This document shows, piece by piece, positions 1-7,992 of a stretch of 39,053 nt of DNA; positions within the stretch are counted from its first letter, which is position 1; the number at the start of each line of letters is the position of its first letter. Both the position numbers and the translations under genes were made by a program. The DNA is from Solirubrobacterales bacterium. GTDB lineage: Bacteria; Actinomycetota; Thermoleophilia; Solirubrobacterales; Solirubrobacteraceae. Location of the stretch: positions 16,656 to 55,708 of the forward strand of contig PLFX01000028.1 of the NCBI GenBank assembly GCA_003138355.1, in the 5' to 3' direction. The notes under the pieces were generated by a model. That model was not told where the DNA came from and did no database searches. It was given only the letters and a program-made list of their open reading frames with translations.

Positions 1-1503
1 GCGGAAGGCCGCCCGCCAGTTGCTGAAGCGATAGGAATCTCGAAGTCGTTCGGTCCGACCGCCGCGCTGGTGGACGTGCCGATCGCGATCCACGAAGGCG
101 AGTGTCATGCGCTCGTCGGCCGCAACGGCGCCGGCAAGTCAACGCTCGTGGCGGTACTGACCGGCTTGCTGAAACCGGATGCCGGGCACGTCTTGCTGGC
201 AGGCGAGAAGGCGCCCGCGATGACTGACCGGACCGGCTGGCAGCGGCGGGCTGCCTGCGTCTACCAGCACTCGAAGATCGTTCCCACCGTCACCGTCGCC
301 GAGAACCTCCACCTCGGGCGCTTCGAGCGACCATGGGTCTCCTGGCGCGCGATGCGCCGCGAGTCGCGGCGGATGCTGCACGAGTGGGGATTCGATCTTG
401 ATGTGGATCTGCTCGCGTCCGAGCTCTCGGTCGAGCAGCGCCAGGTCGTCGAAATTGCTCGTGCGCTGTCGATCGGCGCTCGCTTTCTCATCCTCGACGA
501 GCCGACGGCGGCGCTCGAGGCGCGTGGGGTCGAGCGCCTGTTCGGCCGTGTCAAGCGACTCAAGGAGTCGGGCGTGGGCGTGATGTACATCTCGCACCAC
601 ATCGAGGAGATTTACAAGATCTGTGACCGCGTCACGGTCCTCCGTGACGGCAAGCACGTCATCACCGGCGAGGTTGCTGAGCTTGACCAGGAGACGGTGG
701 TCCGCGCGATGGTGGGTTCCGCCGTTGTGCCGGTCACCTCGTCGGCGCCCGCGTCGAGCGCGCGTGAGGAAGCTCGGCTCAGGATCGAGCACCTGTCGGT
801 CTCCTCCACGCACGGCGACGTCGAGGACGTCAGCCTCGAGGTTGCTGCCGGCGAGTGCGTCGGCCTCGTGGGCCTGCGTGGCTCGGGCAGCTCGACTGTC
901 GGTGACGTCGTGGCCGGTCTCGTCAAGCCGGGAACCGGCAAAGTTACAGTCGACGGCGAGCGGCTGCGCTCCGGCGACGTCTCGAATTCGGTCAAGCACG
1001 GCGTCGGCTACGTTCCCGAGGACCGGCACGCACGCGGGTTGGTCGGGCTGCTGGGCGTGAACGAGAACTTGACGCTCTCGATCTTGCCGCGGCTCTCGCG
1101 CTTTGGCTTCCTTTCGACCAAGCTTCGAAACCGGGCGGCGCGCGAGTTGATCGCGCGGCTGCAGGTGATAACTAGCGGCGGCGACCAGCCGGTCGCTGAG
1201 CTCAGTGGCGGCAACCAGCAGAAGGTCGTCGTTGGGCGAGCGCTCGCCAGCAAGCCGTCGCTGCTCATACTCATCAGTCCCACGATGGGCGTCGACGTCG
1301 CGTCGAAGGCGGCGCTCCTACGCACCGTGGAAGACGCGCGCGGCGCAGGCGCCGCGGTCCTGCTCGTATCGGACGACCTCGAGGAGCTGCGCGTCGCAAC
1401 GAGACTCGCGATCATGGTGCGCGGCCGCATCGTGCGTGAGTTCTCCGAACGCCCGTGGGACGAGGCACAAGCCATCGCTACAGCGGAAGGACTCGCAGCA
1501 TGA
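1..1503 (+). CDS. Sugar ABC importer ATP-binding protein, RbsA/XylG type, 5' partial
   Basis: This is the double-domain ATPase of a CUT2 (ribose/xylose-type) sugar importer. The frame is open from base 1 and the residues before the first GTG (70) already read as the family's N-terminus (IGISKSFGPTAAL), so the true start lies outside the window. Domain 1 is intact: Walker A GRNGAGKST (about 118-144), an LSVEQ signature and Walker B LILDEP (about 490-507). Domain 2 keeps the LSGGNQQK signature, but its Walker A is weak (GLRGSGSST) and the Walker B Asp-Glu pair reads Ile-Ser (1273-1278). Degenerate second domains are known in this family; losing both acidic residues is stronger than usual. The stop overlaps the permease start (ATGA). 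Neighbouring fucose genes suggest L-fucose or a similar sugar as substrate (inference). The binding protein would lie upstream, outside the window. Confidence 0.93.
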   Translation, partial: AEGRPPVAEAIGISKSFGPTAALVDVPIAIHEGECHALVGRNGAGKSTLVAVLTGLLKPDAGHVLLAGEKAPAMTDRTGWQRRAACVYQHSKIVPTVTVAENLHLGRFERPWVSWRAMRRESRRMLHEWGFDLDVDLLASELSVEQRQVVEIARALSIGARFLILDEPTAALEARGVERLFGRVKRLKESGVGVMYISHHIEEIYKICDRVTVLRDGKHVITGEVAELDQETVVRAMVGSAVVPVTSSAPASSAREEARLRIEHLSVSSTHGDVEDVSLEVAAGECVGLVGLRGSGSSTVGDVVAGLVKPGTGKVTVDGERLRSGDVSNSVKHGVGYVPEDRHARGLVGLLGVNENLTLSILPRLSRFGFLSTKLRNRAARELIARLQVITSGGDQPVAELSGGNQQKVVVGRALASKPSLLILISPTMGVDVASKAALLRTVEDARGAGAAVLLVSDDLEELRVATRLAIMVRGRIVREFSERPWDEAQAIATAEGLAA

Positions 1504-2588
1504 CCGAGACAGATGTGCAGATGACGACCGCGACGACCCCGGCAGCGGCCGAGCCGCCACCGAGCTGGAGCGCGGATGAGGTGCGTCGCCCAGCGTACGC
1601 GATCCTGCTCGGTTCGATGCGCGAGGTCGCTCTGCTGCCCGCGCTGGTCGTGATCATCATCGCCGGAGTCATCGTCAGCCCGGCGTTCCTCACGTCGGCC
1701 AACCTCACGACGGTCATCGAGTTCTCGGCCCCACTGGGGCTCCTCGTCGTCGGCGAGAGCCTGACCTTGATCTTCAAGCAGATGGATCTGTCCCTGCAGG
1801 GGATCTATCTCTTGGCGCCGATGGTCGCCGCCTACCTGACCGTGCATCCGAGCAGTCGGCTCGGGCTCGTCGGCGCTGGCACCGATCTGCCGGGGGGCGT
1901 CGGCATCCTCGTGCTGATCGCGATCGGCGCAATCTGCGCGCTCATCCTCAGCACGCTCGTCGTGAAGCTGCGAATGAACGCGTTCATCCTCGGACTCGCG
2001 CTGCTCATTCTCTGGGCGGGCCTCGCGCAGGGCATCGTCAACGACGCGACCGTGTTCAGCCTGCCGCCAGCGCTCACCTACATCGGCAACCACGACTGGC
2101 TAGGCTTCCCCGTCGCCGCCTGGATCGAGATCGCCGTGTTCACCGGCACCGGAGCTTTCCTGCGCTATCACAGGACCGGGCGGGCGCTATATGCCATTGG
2201 TGGCAACATCGAGGCCGCACGTGCAGCCGGCATCAAGGTCGACCGGATCATGATCGGCTTCTGGATCTATGCCGGCATCCTCGGCGCGATCGCCGGCCTG
2301 ATGACAGCGGGTCAGGTTGACGCTGTGACCGCCAACCAGGGCCAGTCCCCGGGCATCATCTTCACGGTCTTCGCAGCGGCCGTGATCGGCGGCATCTCGC
2401 TCAACGGCGGTCAGGGTCGGATGCTTGGCGCCTTCACCGGCGTGATCCTGCTGTCTTTGATCACGAACGTGCTCACGCTGGGCAACGTGTCGTCGTTCTG
2501 GATCTACGGCAGCGACGGCGCGATCATCGTCACGGTGCTGCTCGCCACGCGCCTGATCGCAGCCCTCCAGCATCGGAAAGTCACCTGA
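1500..2588 (+). CDS. Sugar ABC importer permease, RbsC type
   Basis: This is the 362-residue inner-membrane subunit of the CUT2 importer, family BPD_transp_2. I chose ATG 1500 because it overlaps the ATPase stop (ATGA); a further in-frame start at 1455 would lie inside the ATPase gene. The sequence shows a hydrophilic N-terminus of about 45 residues, then eight to ten hydrophobic segments starting at LLPALVVIIIAGVIV. The motif GRALYAIGGNIEAARAAGI near residue 230 is the conserved cytoplasmic loop of RbsC/XylH proteins that contacts the ATPase. It would form a homodimer with the preceding ATPase and an unseen binding protein. It lies 41 bases before L-fuconate dehydratase, so fucose or a related deoxy sugar is the likely cargo (inference). 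Confidence 0.93.
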   Translation: MTETDVQMTTATTPAAAEPPPSWSADEVRRPAYAILLGSMREVALLPALVVIIIAGVIVSPAFLTSANLTTVIEFSAPLGLLVVGESLTLIFKQMDLSLQGIYLLAPMVAAYLTVHPSSRLGLVGAGTDLPGGVGILVLIAIGAICALILSTLVVKLRMNAFILGLALLILWAGLAQGIVNDATVFSLPPALTYIGNHDWLGFPVAAWIEIAVFTGTGAFLRYHRTGRALYAIGGNIEAARAAGIKVDRIMIGFWIYAGILGAIAGLMTAGQVDAVTANQGQSPGIIFTVFAAAVIGGISLNGGQGRMLGAFTGVILLSLITNVLTLGNVSSFWIYGSDGAIIVTVLLATRLIAALQHRKVT

Positions 2589-2629
2589 CGGCGCCAGCGC
2601 GCTCGACGGTTTCAGCCCAGCGCCACCCG

Positions 2630-3961
2630 ATGCGGATCACCTCACTCGACGTGCGGGACGTGCGTTTCCCGACGTCGCTCTCACTCGACGGCTCCGATGC
2701 GATGCATCGGAGCCCTGACTACTCGTGCGCCTACGTGACGCTCGGCACGGACTCCGCCGAGGGCCTCACTGGCTGCGGTCTCACCTTCACCAACGGCCGC
2801 GGCACGGAGATCGTCGTCGCGGCGGTACGGGCATTCGAGCACCTCGTCGTCGGTCGCGAGCTCGCCGAGATCACGACCGAGATGCGCAGATTCTGGCGGA
2901 GCCTGACCTCCGAGGACCAGCTGCGCTGGCTGGGACCGGAGAAGGGGATCATCCACCTCGCGACGGGGGTAATCGTCAACGCCGTCTGGGATCTGTGGGC
3001 CAAGAGCGAAGGCAAGCCCGTCTGGCGGCTGCTGACCGACCTCGAGCCGGCGCAGATCGTCGACGCGATCGATTTCCGCTACATCGAGGACGCGCTAGCT
3101 CCTGAGGAGGCGCTCGAGCTGCTCGCGGCAAAGCGTGCTGGACGGGGGGAGCGGATTGCCGAGCTCGAGCGGCTCGGCGGGTACCCCGCCTACACGACCT
3201 CCGCCGGCTGGCTCGGCTACAGCGAGGACAAGATCGTCGCGCTGGCCCACGAGGCACTTGCATCGGGCTTCACCCACGTGAAGATGAAAGTTGGCGCTGA
3301 CCTCGAATCGGACGCCCGCCGCGCCGCCCTGATCCGCACCACCGTGGGCCCGGACGCGACGCTGATGATGGATGCGAACCAGTACTGGGGCGTGGACGGC
3401 GCGATCGCTGCGATGCGTGTGCTCGCAGAGTTCGATCCGTGGTGGATCGAGGAGCCGACGAGCCCGGACGACGTCCTCGGCCACGCACGGATCCGCCGCG
3501 AGATCAGTCCGATCCGCGTTGCCACGGGCGAGCACGTCCAGAACCGGGTGATCTTCAAGCAGCTGCTGCAGGCGCAGGCGATCGACTTCTGCCAGATCGA
3601 TGCGTGTCGCCTGGGCGGCGTCAACGAGGTCCTGGCCGTGATCCTTATGGCGGCAAAGTTCGGGATCCCCGTCTGCCCGCATGCCGGCGGCGTCGGCCTT
3701 TGTGAATATGTCCAGCACCTGGCGATCTTCGACTACGTCGCGGTCAGCGGTACGTTGGAGAACCGGATCGTCGAGTGGGTGGATCACTTGCACGAGCACT
3801 TCCTGCATCCGGCCGTCGTGCTCGGTGGCCGCTATGTCATGCCGACAGCCCCCGGCTACAGCATCGAGATGCCACCCGACTCGCTCAGTCGCTTCGAGTT
3901 TCCGGACGGCGCGGTTTGGCGGGCCGCGGCGCGCGACGGGCAGCCGGCGGGAGCCACGTGA
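2630..3961 (+). CDS. fucD: L-fuconate dehydratase
   Basis: This 443-residue enolase-superfamily enzyme dehydrates L-fuconate to 2-keto-3-deoxy-L-fuconate in the non-phosphorylating L-fucose pathway. All expected residues are visible: the K218-M-K220 catalytic pair, metal ligands D248 (in DAN), E274 (IEEP) and E301 (GEH), and the general acid/base H351 (CPHAGG). From memory these match the numbering of the characterised Xanthomonas FucD. The segment GGYPAYTTSAGWLGYS (184-199) is typical of the FucD/ENOSF1 subgroup and separates it from other mandelate racemase-like enzymes. Length is normal. The gene follows the sugar importer and precedes a GntR regulator and a fucose-dehydrogenase-like reductase. 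The lactonase, keto-acid dehydrogenase and hydrolase of the pathway are not in the window. Confidence 0.94.
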   Translation: MRITSLDVRDVRFPTSLSLDGSDAMHRSPDYSCAYVTLGTDSAEGLTGCGLTFTNGRGTEIVVAAVRAFEHLVVGRELAEITTEMRRFWRSLTSEDQLRWLGPEKGIIHLATGVIVNAVWDLWAKSEGKPVWRLLTDLEPAQIVDAIDFRYIEDALAPEEALELLAAKRAGRGERIAELERLGGYPAYTTSAGWLGYSEDKIVALAHEALASGFTHVKMKVGADLESDARRAALIRTTVGPDATLMMDANQYWGVDGAIAAMRVLAEFDPWWIEEPTSPDDVLGHARIRREISPIRVATGEHVQNRVIFKQLLQAQAIDFCQIDACRLGGVNEVLAVILMAAKFGIPVCPHAGGVGLCEYVQHLAIFDYVAVSGTLENRIVEWVDHLHEHFLHPAVVLGGRYVMPTAPGYSIEMPPDSLSRFEFPDGAVWRAAARDGQPAGAT

Positions 3962-4123
3962 GCAGGGCCTCGGGCTGCATCCATGCGCAGCGGGCGCCGC
4001 GCATCGCGCGGTCGGCGCGCCGCCGCTGCGTAGCCAGGGAAACCGCGGCCGCGCGCAGGTGGGGCGTTCGAGATAGAGTCGCGCAGTGCTCGAGTCGAGC
4101 CTGAAACGAGAACTGGAGAAGCC

Positions 4124-4900
4124 ATGGCGATACCGGTGACCGATCAGGCGATCGCCAAGATCAAGGAACTGATCGTCGACGGCGAGTTCACCGCCGGCAC
4201 CAAGCTGCCGCGGGAGCAGGATCTCGCGGCGAGGCTCGGCATCTCGCGCAACTCGCTGCGCGAGGCGGTCCGCGCCCTGACGCTGATCGGCGTCCTCGAC
4301 ACGCGTGTCGGCGATGGCACCTACGTCACGAGCCTCGATGCGGACATGCTGCTCACAGGGCTCGGATTCATTGGGGACCTACTCGAAGGGGAGACGCTGC
4401 TCGAGGTTCACCAGGTTCGTCGCGTCCTCGAGCCGGCCGCGACAGCGCTCGCCGCGACGCGCATGACTGACGCGGACTTCGCGGCGCTCGAGGGGTGCCT
4501 GCAGCTGATGGACCTCGCCGAGACGACACAGCAGTTCATCGACGCGGACAACGAGTTTCACCGCATCATCACCTCGGCAGCCGGTAATACGACGCTCGCA
4601 TCGCTCATCCAGAGCCTGTCGGGCGGCATGATTCGTGCGCGCATGTGGCGCACGATCACTGACCACGATGCCGTGGAGCTGACGAAGCAGCGCCACCGCG
4701 ATATCTACGCGGCGCTGCGGGCCGGGAATCCGGAGCAGGCGAGCGCCGCCGATCTTGTGCACCTCGCGGACGGCGAGCTCTGGCTCGAGCGCTGGCTCGA
4801 CCGCGAGCGCGCGCTGTGGCCGGAGTCGGAGGCCGCGCCCACACGTACTCTGCCCGCGCGCAAGCAGCGCAGGCGCCGTACGACGGTGGCGCGCGGGTGA
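4124..4900 (+). CDS. GntR-family regulator, FadR/FCD subgroup
   Basis: This is a 258-residue transcription factor. Residues 5-75 form a winged helix-turn-helix (LPREQDLAARLGISRNSLREAVRAL, with the wing ending GDGTYV). Residues 90-235 form an FCD ligand-binding domain with the usual metal-site histidines in EFHRI, QRHRD and LVHLADG. ATG 4124 is preceded by GGAG at 4115-4118, five bases away, and a possible -10 TAGAGT at 4074-4079. It sits between fuconate dehydratase and a fucose-dehydrogenase-like reductase and overlaps the latter by four bases. It probably controls the fucose genes in response to a sugar acid or its keto product, but ligand and operator cannot be read from sequence. The last 25 residues are very basic and may be disordered. 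Confidence 0.9.
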   Translation: MAIPVTDQAIAKIKELIVDGEFTAGTKLPREQDLAARLGISRNSLREAVRALTLIGVLDTRVGDGTYVTSLDADMLLTGLGFIGDLLEGETLLEVHQVRRVLEPAATALAATRMTDADFAALEGCLQLMDLAETTQQFIDADNEFHRIITSAAGNTTLASLIQSLSGGMIRARMWRTITDHDAVELTKQRHRDIYAALRAGNPEQASAADLVHLADGELWLERWLDRERALWPESEAAPTRTLPARKQRRRRTTVARG

Positions 4901-5907
4901 GCACCGCCGCGGCAGCCGAAATCCCTGCGCGGCGCCTGCCGCGCGGCCAGCTCGAGATCAGCGAACTCTCGCTCGGCTGTGCGCAGCTTGGGAACCTCTA
5001 CCGCGAGGTCTCCGACGAGCAAGCGCGCGACACGGTGGGCGCTGCATGGGCGCTCGGCATCCGCTACTACGACACCTCGCCGCACTACGGCATCGGCCTG
5101 TCGGAGCGACGCCTTGGTCCGCTGCTCGGTGTCCACCCGCGCAGTGACTACGTCCTGTCGACAAAGGTCGGCCGGCTGCTCGCCCCGGCGGAGCGCGTCG
5201 AAGGCCTTGACGATCAGGGCTTTGCTGTCCCGGCGACGCACAAGCGCGTCTGGGACTTCAGCCGCGACGGCATCCGCCGATCGCTCACGGAGAGCCTCGA
5301 GCGGCTCGGCCTCGACCGCGTCGACGTCGCCTTCCTACACGACCCCGAAAACCACATGGCAGAGGTGTTCGCGACGGCGTATCCGGCGCTTGAGGAGCTT
5401 CGCGGCGAAGGCATGCTGCGAGCAATCGGAGCCGGGATGAACTTCTCCGCACCGCTCGCGGATCTCGTGCGCGATACCGACGTCGACCTACTGATGCTCG
5501 CGGGCCGTTACACGCTGCTCGAGCAGGACGCGCTTGACGATTTGCTGCCGCTATGTGTGCAGCGTGGTGTCGGGATAGTCGCCGCCGGCGTCTTCAATAG
5601 CGGTCTGCTGGCGCGCCCGCAGGTGGCGGAGGATGCCAAGTACAACTACGACGACGCGCCGGCGGGGCTGATCGAGCGCGCACGCGCGATCGCTGCCTTG
5701 TGCGAGCGCCACCAAACCACGTTGCCGGCCGCCGCGGTCCGCTTCCCGCTCGGCCATCCAGCCGTGGTCAGCGTCTGTGTCGGCGCGCGCTCGGCGGCCC
5801 AGATCGAGCGCAATGCGGCGCTCTACCACGACCGCGTGCCGCCGGCGCTTTGGGACGATCTGAAGGCGCGGGAGCTCCTGCGCGCCGACGCGCCGACGCC
5901 CGCCTGA
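4897..5907 (+). CDS. Aldo/keto reductase, L-fucose (D-threo-aldose) dehydrogenase-like
   Basis: This 336-residue NAD(P)-dependent oxidoreductase probably oxidises L-fucose or D-arabinose to the lactone, the first step of the pathway that FucD serves. The aldo/keto reductase tetrad is present: Asp in YYDTSP, Tyr in HYGIGLSE, Lys in LSTKVGRLL and His in AFLHDPE. The STKVGRLL segment and the overall layout are typical of the D-threo-aldose 1-dehydrogenase branch (EC 1.1.1.122). The frame is open from 4816, but I chose GTG 4897 because it overlaps the regulator's stop (GTGA) and puts the family's N-terminus (RRLPRGQLEISELSLG) close to the start. The fucose role comes from family resemblance and context; related AKRs act on other aldoses, so the exact sugar is unsure. 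Confidence 0.85.
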   Translation: MSTAAAAEIPARRLPRGQLEISELSLGCAQLGNLYREVSDEQARDTVGAAWALGIRYYDTSPHYGIGLSERRLGPLLGVHPRSDYVLSTKVGRLLAPAERVEGLDDQGFAVPATHKRVWDFSRDGIRRSLTESLERLGLDRVDVAFLHDPENHMAEVFATAYPALEELRGEGMLRAIGAGMNFSAPLADLVRDTDVDLLMLAGRYTLLEQDALDDLLPLCVQRGVGIVAAGVFNSGLLARPQVAEDAKYNYDDAPAGLIERARAIAALCERHQTTLPAAAVRFPLGHPAVVSVCVGARSAAQIERNAALYHDRVPPALWDDLKARELLRADAPTPA

Positions 5908-6009
5908 GCCCCTACGAGCGCGTCGCGATCGGCGCGACAAATCGTCCACGTTCGACGGTGGCAACCGGGCCGCCCGATGCGGCGTTGCTTGCGCATCGCC
6001 GCGAAAACC

Positions 6010-6015
6010 TATGAT
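6010..6015 (+). promoter_or_regulatory. -10 box (TATGAT) of the GntR gene at 6024
   Basis: TATGAT lies eight bases before ATG 6024. TTGCTT (5985-5990) or TTGCGC (5989-5994) upstream could be the -35, at spacings of 19 or 15. Transcription would begin at or within a few bases of the ATG, and no Shine-Dalgarno sequence is visible, so the mRNA is probably leaderless. This is a motif-based prediction only. Confidence 0.45.
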
Positions 6016-6023
6016 GTTTCCCC

Positions 6024-6785
6024 ATGGCGCAAATCTCGATGGTCGCGCAGGCGGTTCTTAGCGAGCGCCGGCAGCGCTCGCAGCGCCCCGTTCGGCTGGC
6101 GTCGATCGTCGTCGAGGAGCTCGCGCACGAGATCATCAGCGGTCGACTTCCCGAGGGCTCGCCGCTGCCAACCGAGGACGCGCTTTGCAAGCGGTTCGGC
6201 TTCAGCCGGACCGTGATGCGTGAAGGCCTCAAGCTGCTCGAAGAGCGCGGCCTGATCCGCGTCGAGCAGGGCCGCGGGACGACCGTGCAACCGCGGGAGT
6301 CCTGGAACCTGCTCGACCCCGATGTCCTGCGCATCGCGCTCGAGTACGACGTGGACGTCGAGCTCCTCGACAGCATCGTCACCGTGCGCAAGCTGCTCGA
6401 GACTGCGATGACGCGCACAGCAGCTGAACGACTGAGCGTCGAGCAGCTGGCGGCGCTCCAAGACAACCTCGACACGATGGCCGCGCTGGTCGACGACTAC
6501 CCCCATTTCCAGCGGCTCGACCAGGCCTTCCACCGCACGCTGCTCGGAGCGTCGGGGAACGAGATCGGACGCATGATCATCCGGGCGATCCACCAATACA
6601 CGGCAGCGGATCCGCGACTCAACAGCAGCGTGTCCTCAACTGCGCTGACGCGCACGGTGGAGGAGCACCGCGGCATCCTCGCGGCGCTCCGCGAACACGA
6701 CGGCGAGCTCGCCGCGGATCGCATCGCGGCGCACATCGATGCCTCGTGGTCAGAGCGTCGCCGCGCGCGCCTCGGCATCGATTGA
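6024..6785 (+). CDS. GntR-family regulator, FadR/FCD subgroup (second copy)
   Basis: This 253-residue transcription factor has a winged helix-turn-helix at residues 25-95 (LPTEDALCKRFGFSRTVMREGLKLLEERGLIRVEQGRGTTV) and an FCD domain at about 110-240. Candidate metal ligands are the histidines in QAFHRTL, EEHRGI and AHIDAS. It differs clearly from the regulator at 4124, so the two are not a recent duplication. A palindrome lies at the promoter of the next gene (6863), 77 bases downstream of this stop, and this protein is the obvious candidate to bind it. Its target would then be the dehydratase-like gene and the importer behind it. It appears to have its own leaderless promoter. Confidence 0.9.
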   Translation: MAQISMVAQAVLSERRQRSQRPVRLASIVVEELAHEIISGRLPEGSPLPTEDALCKRFGFSRTVMREGLKLLEERGLIRVEQGRGTTVQPRESWNLLDPDVLRIALEYDVDVELLDSIVTVRKLLETAMTRTAAERLSVEQLAALQDNLDTMAALVDDYPHFQRLDQAFHRTLLGASGNEIGRMIIRAIHQYTAADPRLNSSVSSTALTRTVEEHRGILAALREHDGELAADRIAAHIDASWSERRRARLGID

Positions 6786-6825
6786 CGCCGCTCCCAGGCG
6801 TGCTCGCCGCCGTGACGGTTCCGGC

Positions 6826-6852
6826 TTGACACGCTTTTCGAATTCGTATTAT
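6826..6852 (+). promoter_or_regulatory. Promoter of the enolase-superfamily gene/importer operon
   Basis: A consensus -35 TTGACA (6826-6831) is followed by TATTAT (6847-6852, spacer 15) or, alternatively, TATCAT (6850-6855, spacer 18). The -10 ends eight to eleven bases before GTG 6863, and there is no Shine-Dalgarno sequence, so the transcript probably begins at the start codon. The A+T-rich patch stands out against its G+C-rich surroundings. Confidence 0.65.
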
Positions 6853-6862
6853 CATCATACGA
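6844..6862 (+). promoter_or_regulatory. 19-bp palindromic operator overlapping the -10 box
   Basis: TCGTATTATCATCATACGA is an inverted repeat with eight of nine base pairs matching around a central C; the outer six pairs (TCGTAT/ATACGA) are perfect. It covers the -10 and ends directly at GTG 6863, so a bound protein would block RNA polymerase. Its length and placement suit a GntR/FadR-type dimer, and the adjacent regulator at 6024-6785 is the likely binder (inference). Confidence 0.65.
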
Positions 6863-7939
6863 GTGAGGATTGGGGCCGTAGAGGTCGACCTGCTACCGCA
6901 GCCGGCTGTAGACCCGCCGTTCGCTTGGCGGCGGGGTTTGCGTGGCTCGCGTCCCGCACGCACAAACGCCGTGCTCCGGATCACGACCGAGGACGGGGCC
7001 GTCGGCGAGGCGTTCCACGAGTGGAGCGGCCCGATGCTCAAGGACATTGTCGATCGCATCCTGCGCGAGGAGCTCGTTGGCGAGCACGCCGATCGCCGCG
7101 AGTGGATCTGGCATCGCCTGTGGGAGCTCGATCGCACCGAGGAGTTTCCGATTTGGCTGTTCGGGGTCGTTGATGTCGCGCTGTGGGATCTCGAGGGACG
7201 GGTCCTTGGCGTACCGGTGCATCGTCTGCTTGGGACCTATCGCGACGCGATCCCCGCCTACGCCTCGACGATCACCTTCACGAGCGTCGAGGAGTTCCTT
7301 GATGTCGCTGACCAGTGCCTCGAGCTCGGCTATCCCGCGATCAAGCTGCACGCTTGGGGGGACGCGCGCGCTGATGCGCAACTGTGCCAGCGTCTGCGTG
7401 ACCATGTAGGTCCGGACATCGAGCTGATGTACGACGGGTCCGCGGGCTTTGACTTGCCGGACGCCATGTATCTCGGGCGCGCACTCGCCGAGGCCAAGTA
7501 CCTCTGGTACGAGGAACCGATCCGCGAATTCAGCGTCACCTCCTACAAGTGGCTCGCGGAGCGTTGCGACGTGCCACTGTGCGTAGCTGAGACCTCCGAT
7601 GGTAGTCACATGAACACCGCAGACTTCATTGCCGCCGGCTGCGCGACCTACGTGCGCACGAGCGCGAATCACCGCGGCGGGATCACCGGCGCGATGCGCA
7701 CCGCGCACCTTGCGGACGCGTTCCGCCTGCGCGCCGAGCCCCACGGGCCGACCGAGCCGGCCGTGCACCTGTGCATGGCGATACCGAACTGCACCTACTA
7801 CGAGTCCCTCGTCACGTCCAACCCGGTCGTGCGAGAGCCACGCGTGGGTGCGGATGGGCTTGTGCGCGCGCCAACGGAGCCGGGCATTGCATTGCCGGAT
7901 TTCGTAGCGGAGGCGCGCGAGCACGCTGGCATCAACTGA
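6863..7939 (+). CDS. Enolase-superfamily (mandelate racemase-like) sugar-acid dehydratase, substrate unknown
   Basis: This 358-residue protein has the N-terminal cap and TIM-barrel layout of the mandelate racemase group. The active-site motifs are unusual: the catalytic motif reads K161-L-H163 rather than K-x-K, and the first metal motif reads D191-G-S rather than D-x-N. E217 (in YEEP), E243 (in AETSD) and H294 (in EPHG) are in place for metal binding and acid/base chemistry. K-x-K is replaced in several sugar-acid dehydratase subgroups, so acid sugar dehydration is the most likely reaction, but I do not recognise the exact subgroup. GTG 6863 follows the promoter directly. The gene heads a probable operon with the importer at 7993-12527, whose cargo may be its substrate or precursor. 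Confidence 0.85.
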   Translation: MRIGAVEVDLLPQPAVDPPFAWRRGLRGSRPARTNAVLRITTEDGAVGEAFHEWSGPMLKDIVDRILREELVGEHADRREWIWHRLWELDRTEEFPIWLFGVVDVALWDLEGRVLGVPVHRLLGTYRDAIPAYASTITFTSVEEFLDVADQCLELGYPAIKLHAWGDARADAQLCQRLRDHVGPDIELMYDGSAGFDLPDAMYLGRALAEAKYLWYEEPIREFSVTSYKWLAERCDVPLCVAETSDGSHMNTADFIAAGCATYVRTSANHRGGITGAMRTAHLADAFRLRAEPHGPTEPAVHLCMAIPNCTYYESLVTSNPVVREPRVGADGLVRAPTEPGIALPDFVAEAREHAGIN

Positions 7940-7992
7940 GAGACCTTGCACCTGAGATGGGGTCAAACGAAGGAAGGAGAGCGACGAACACC

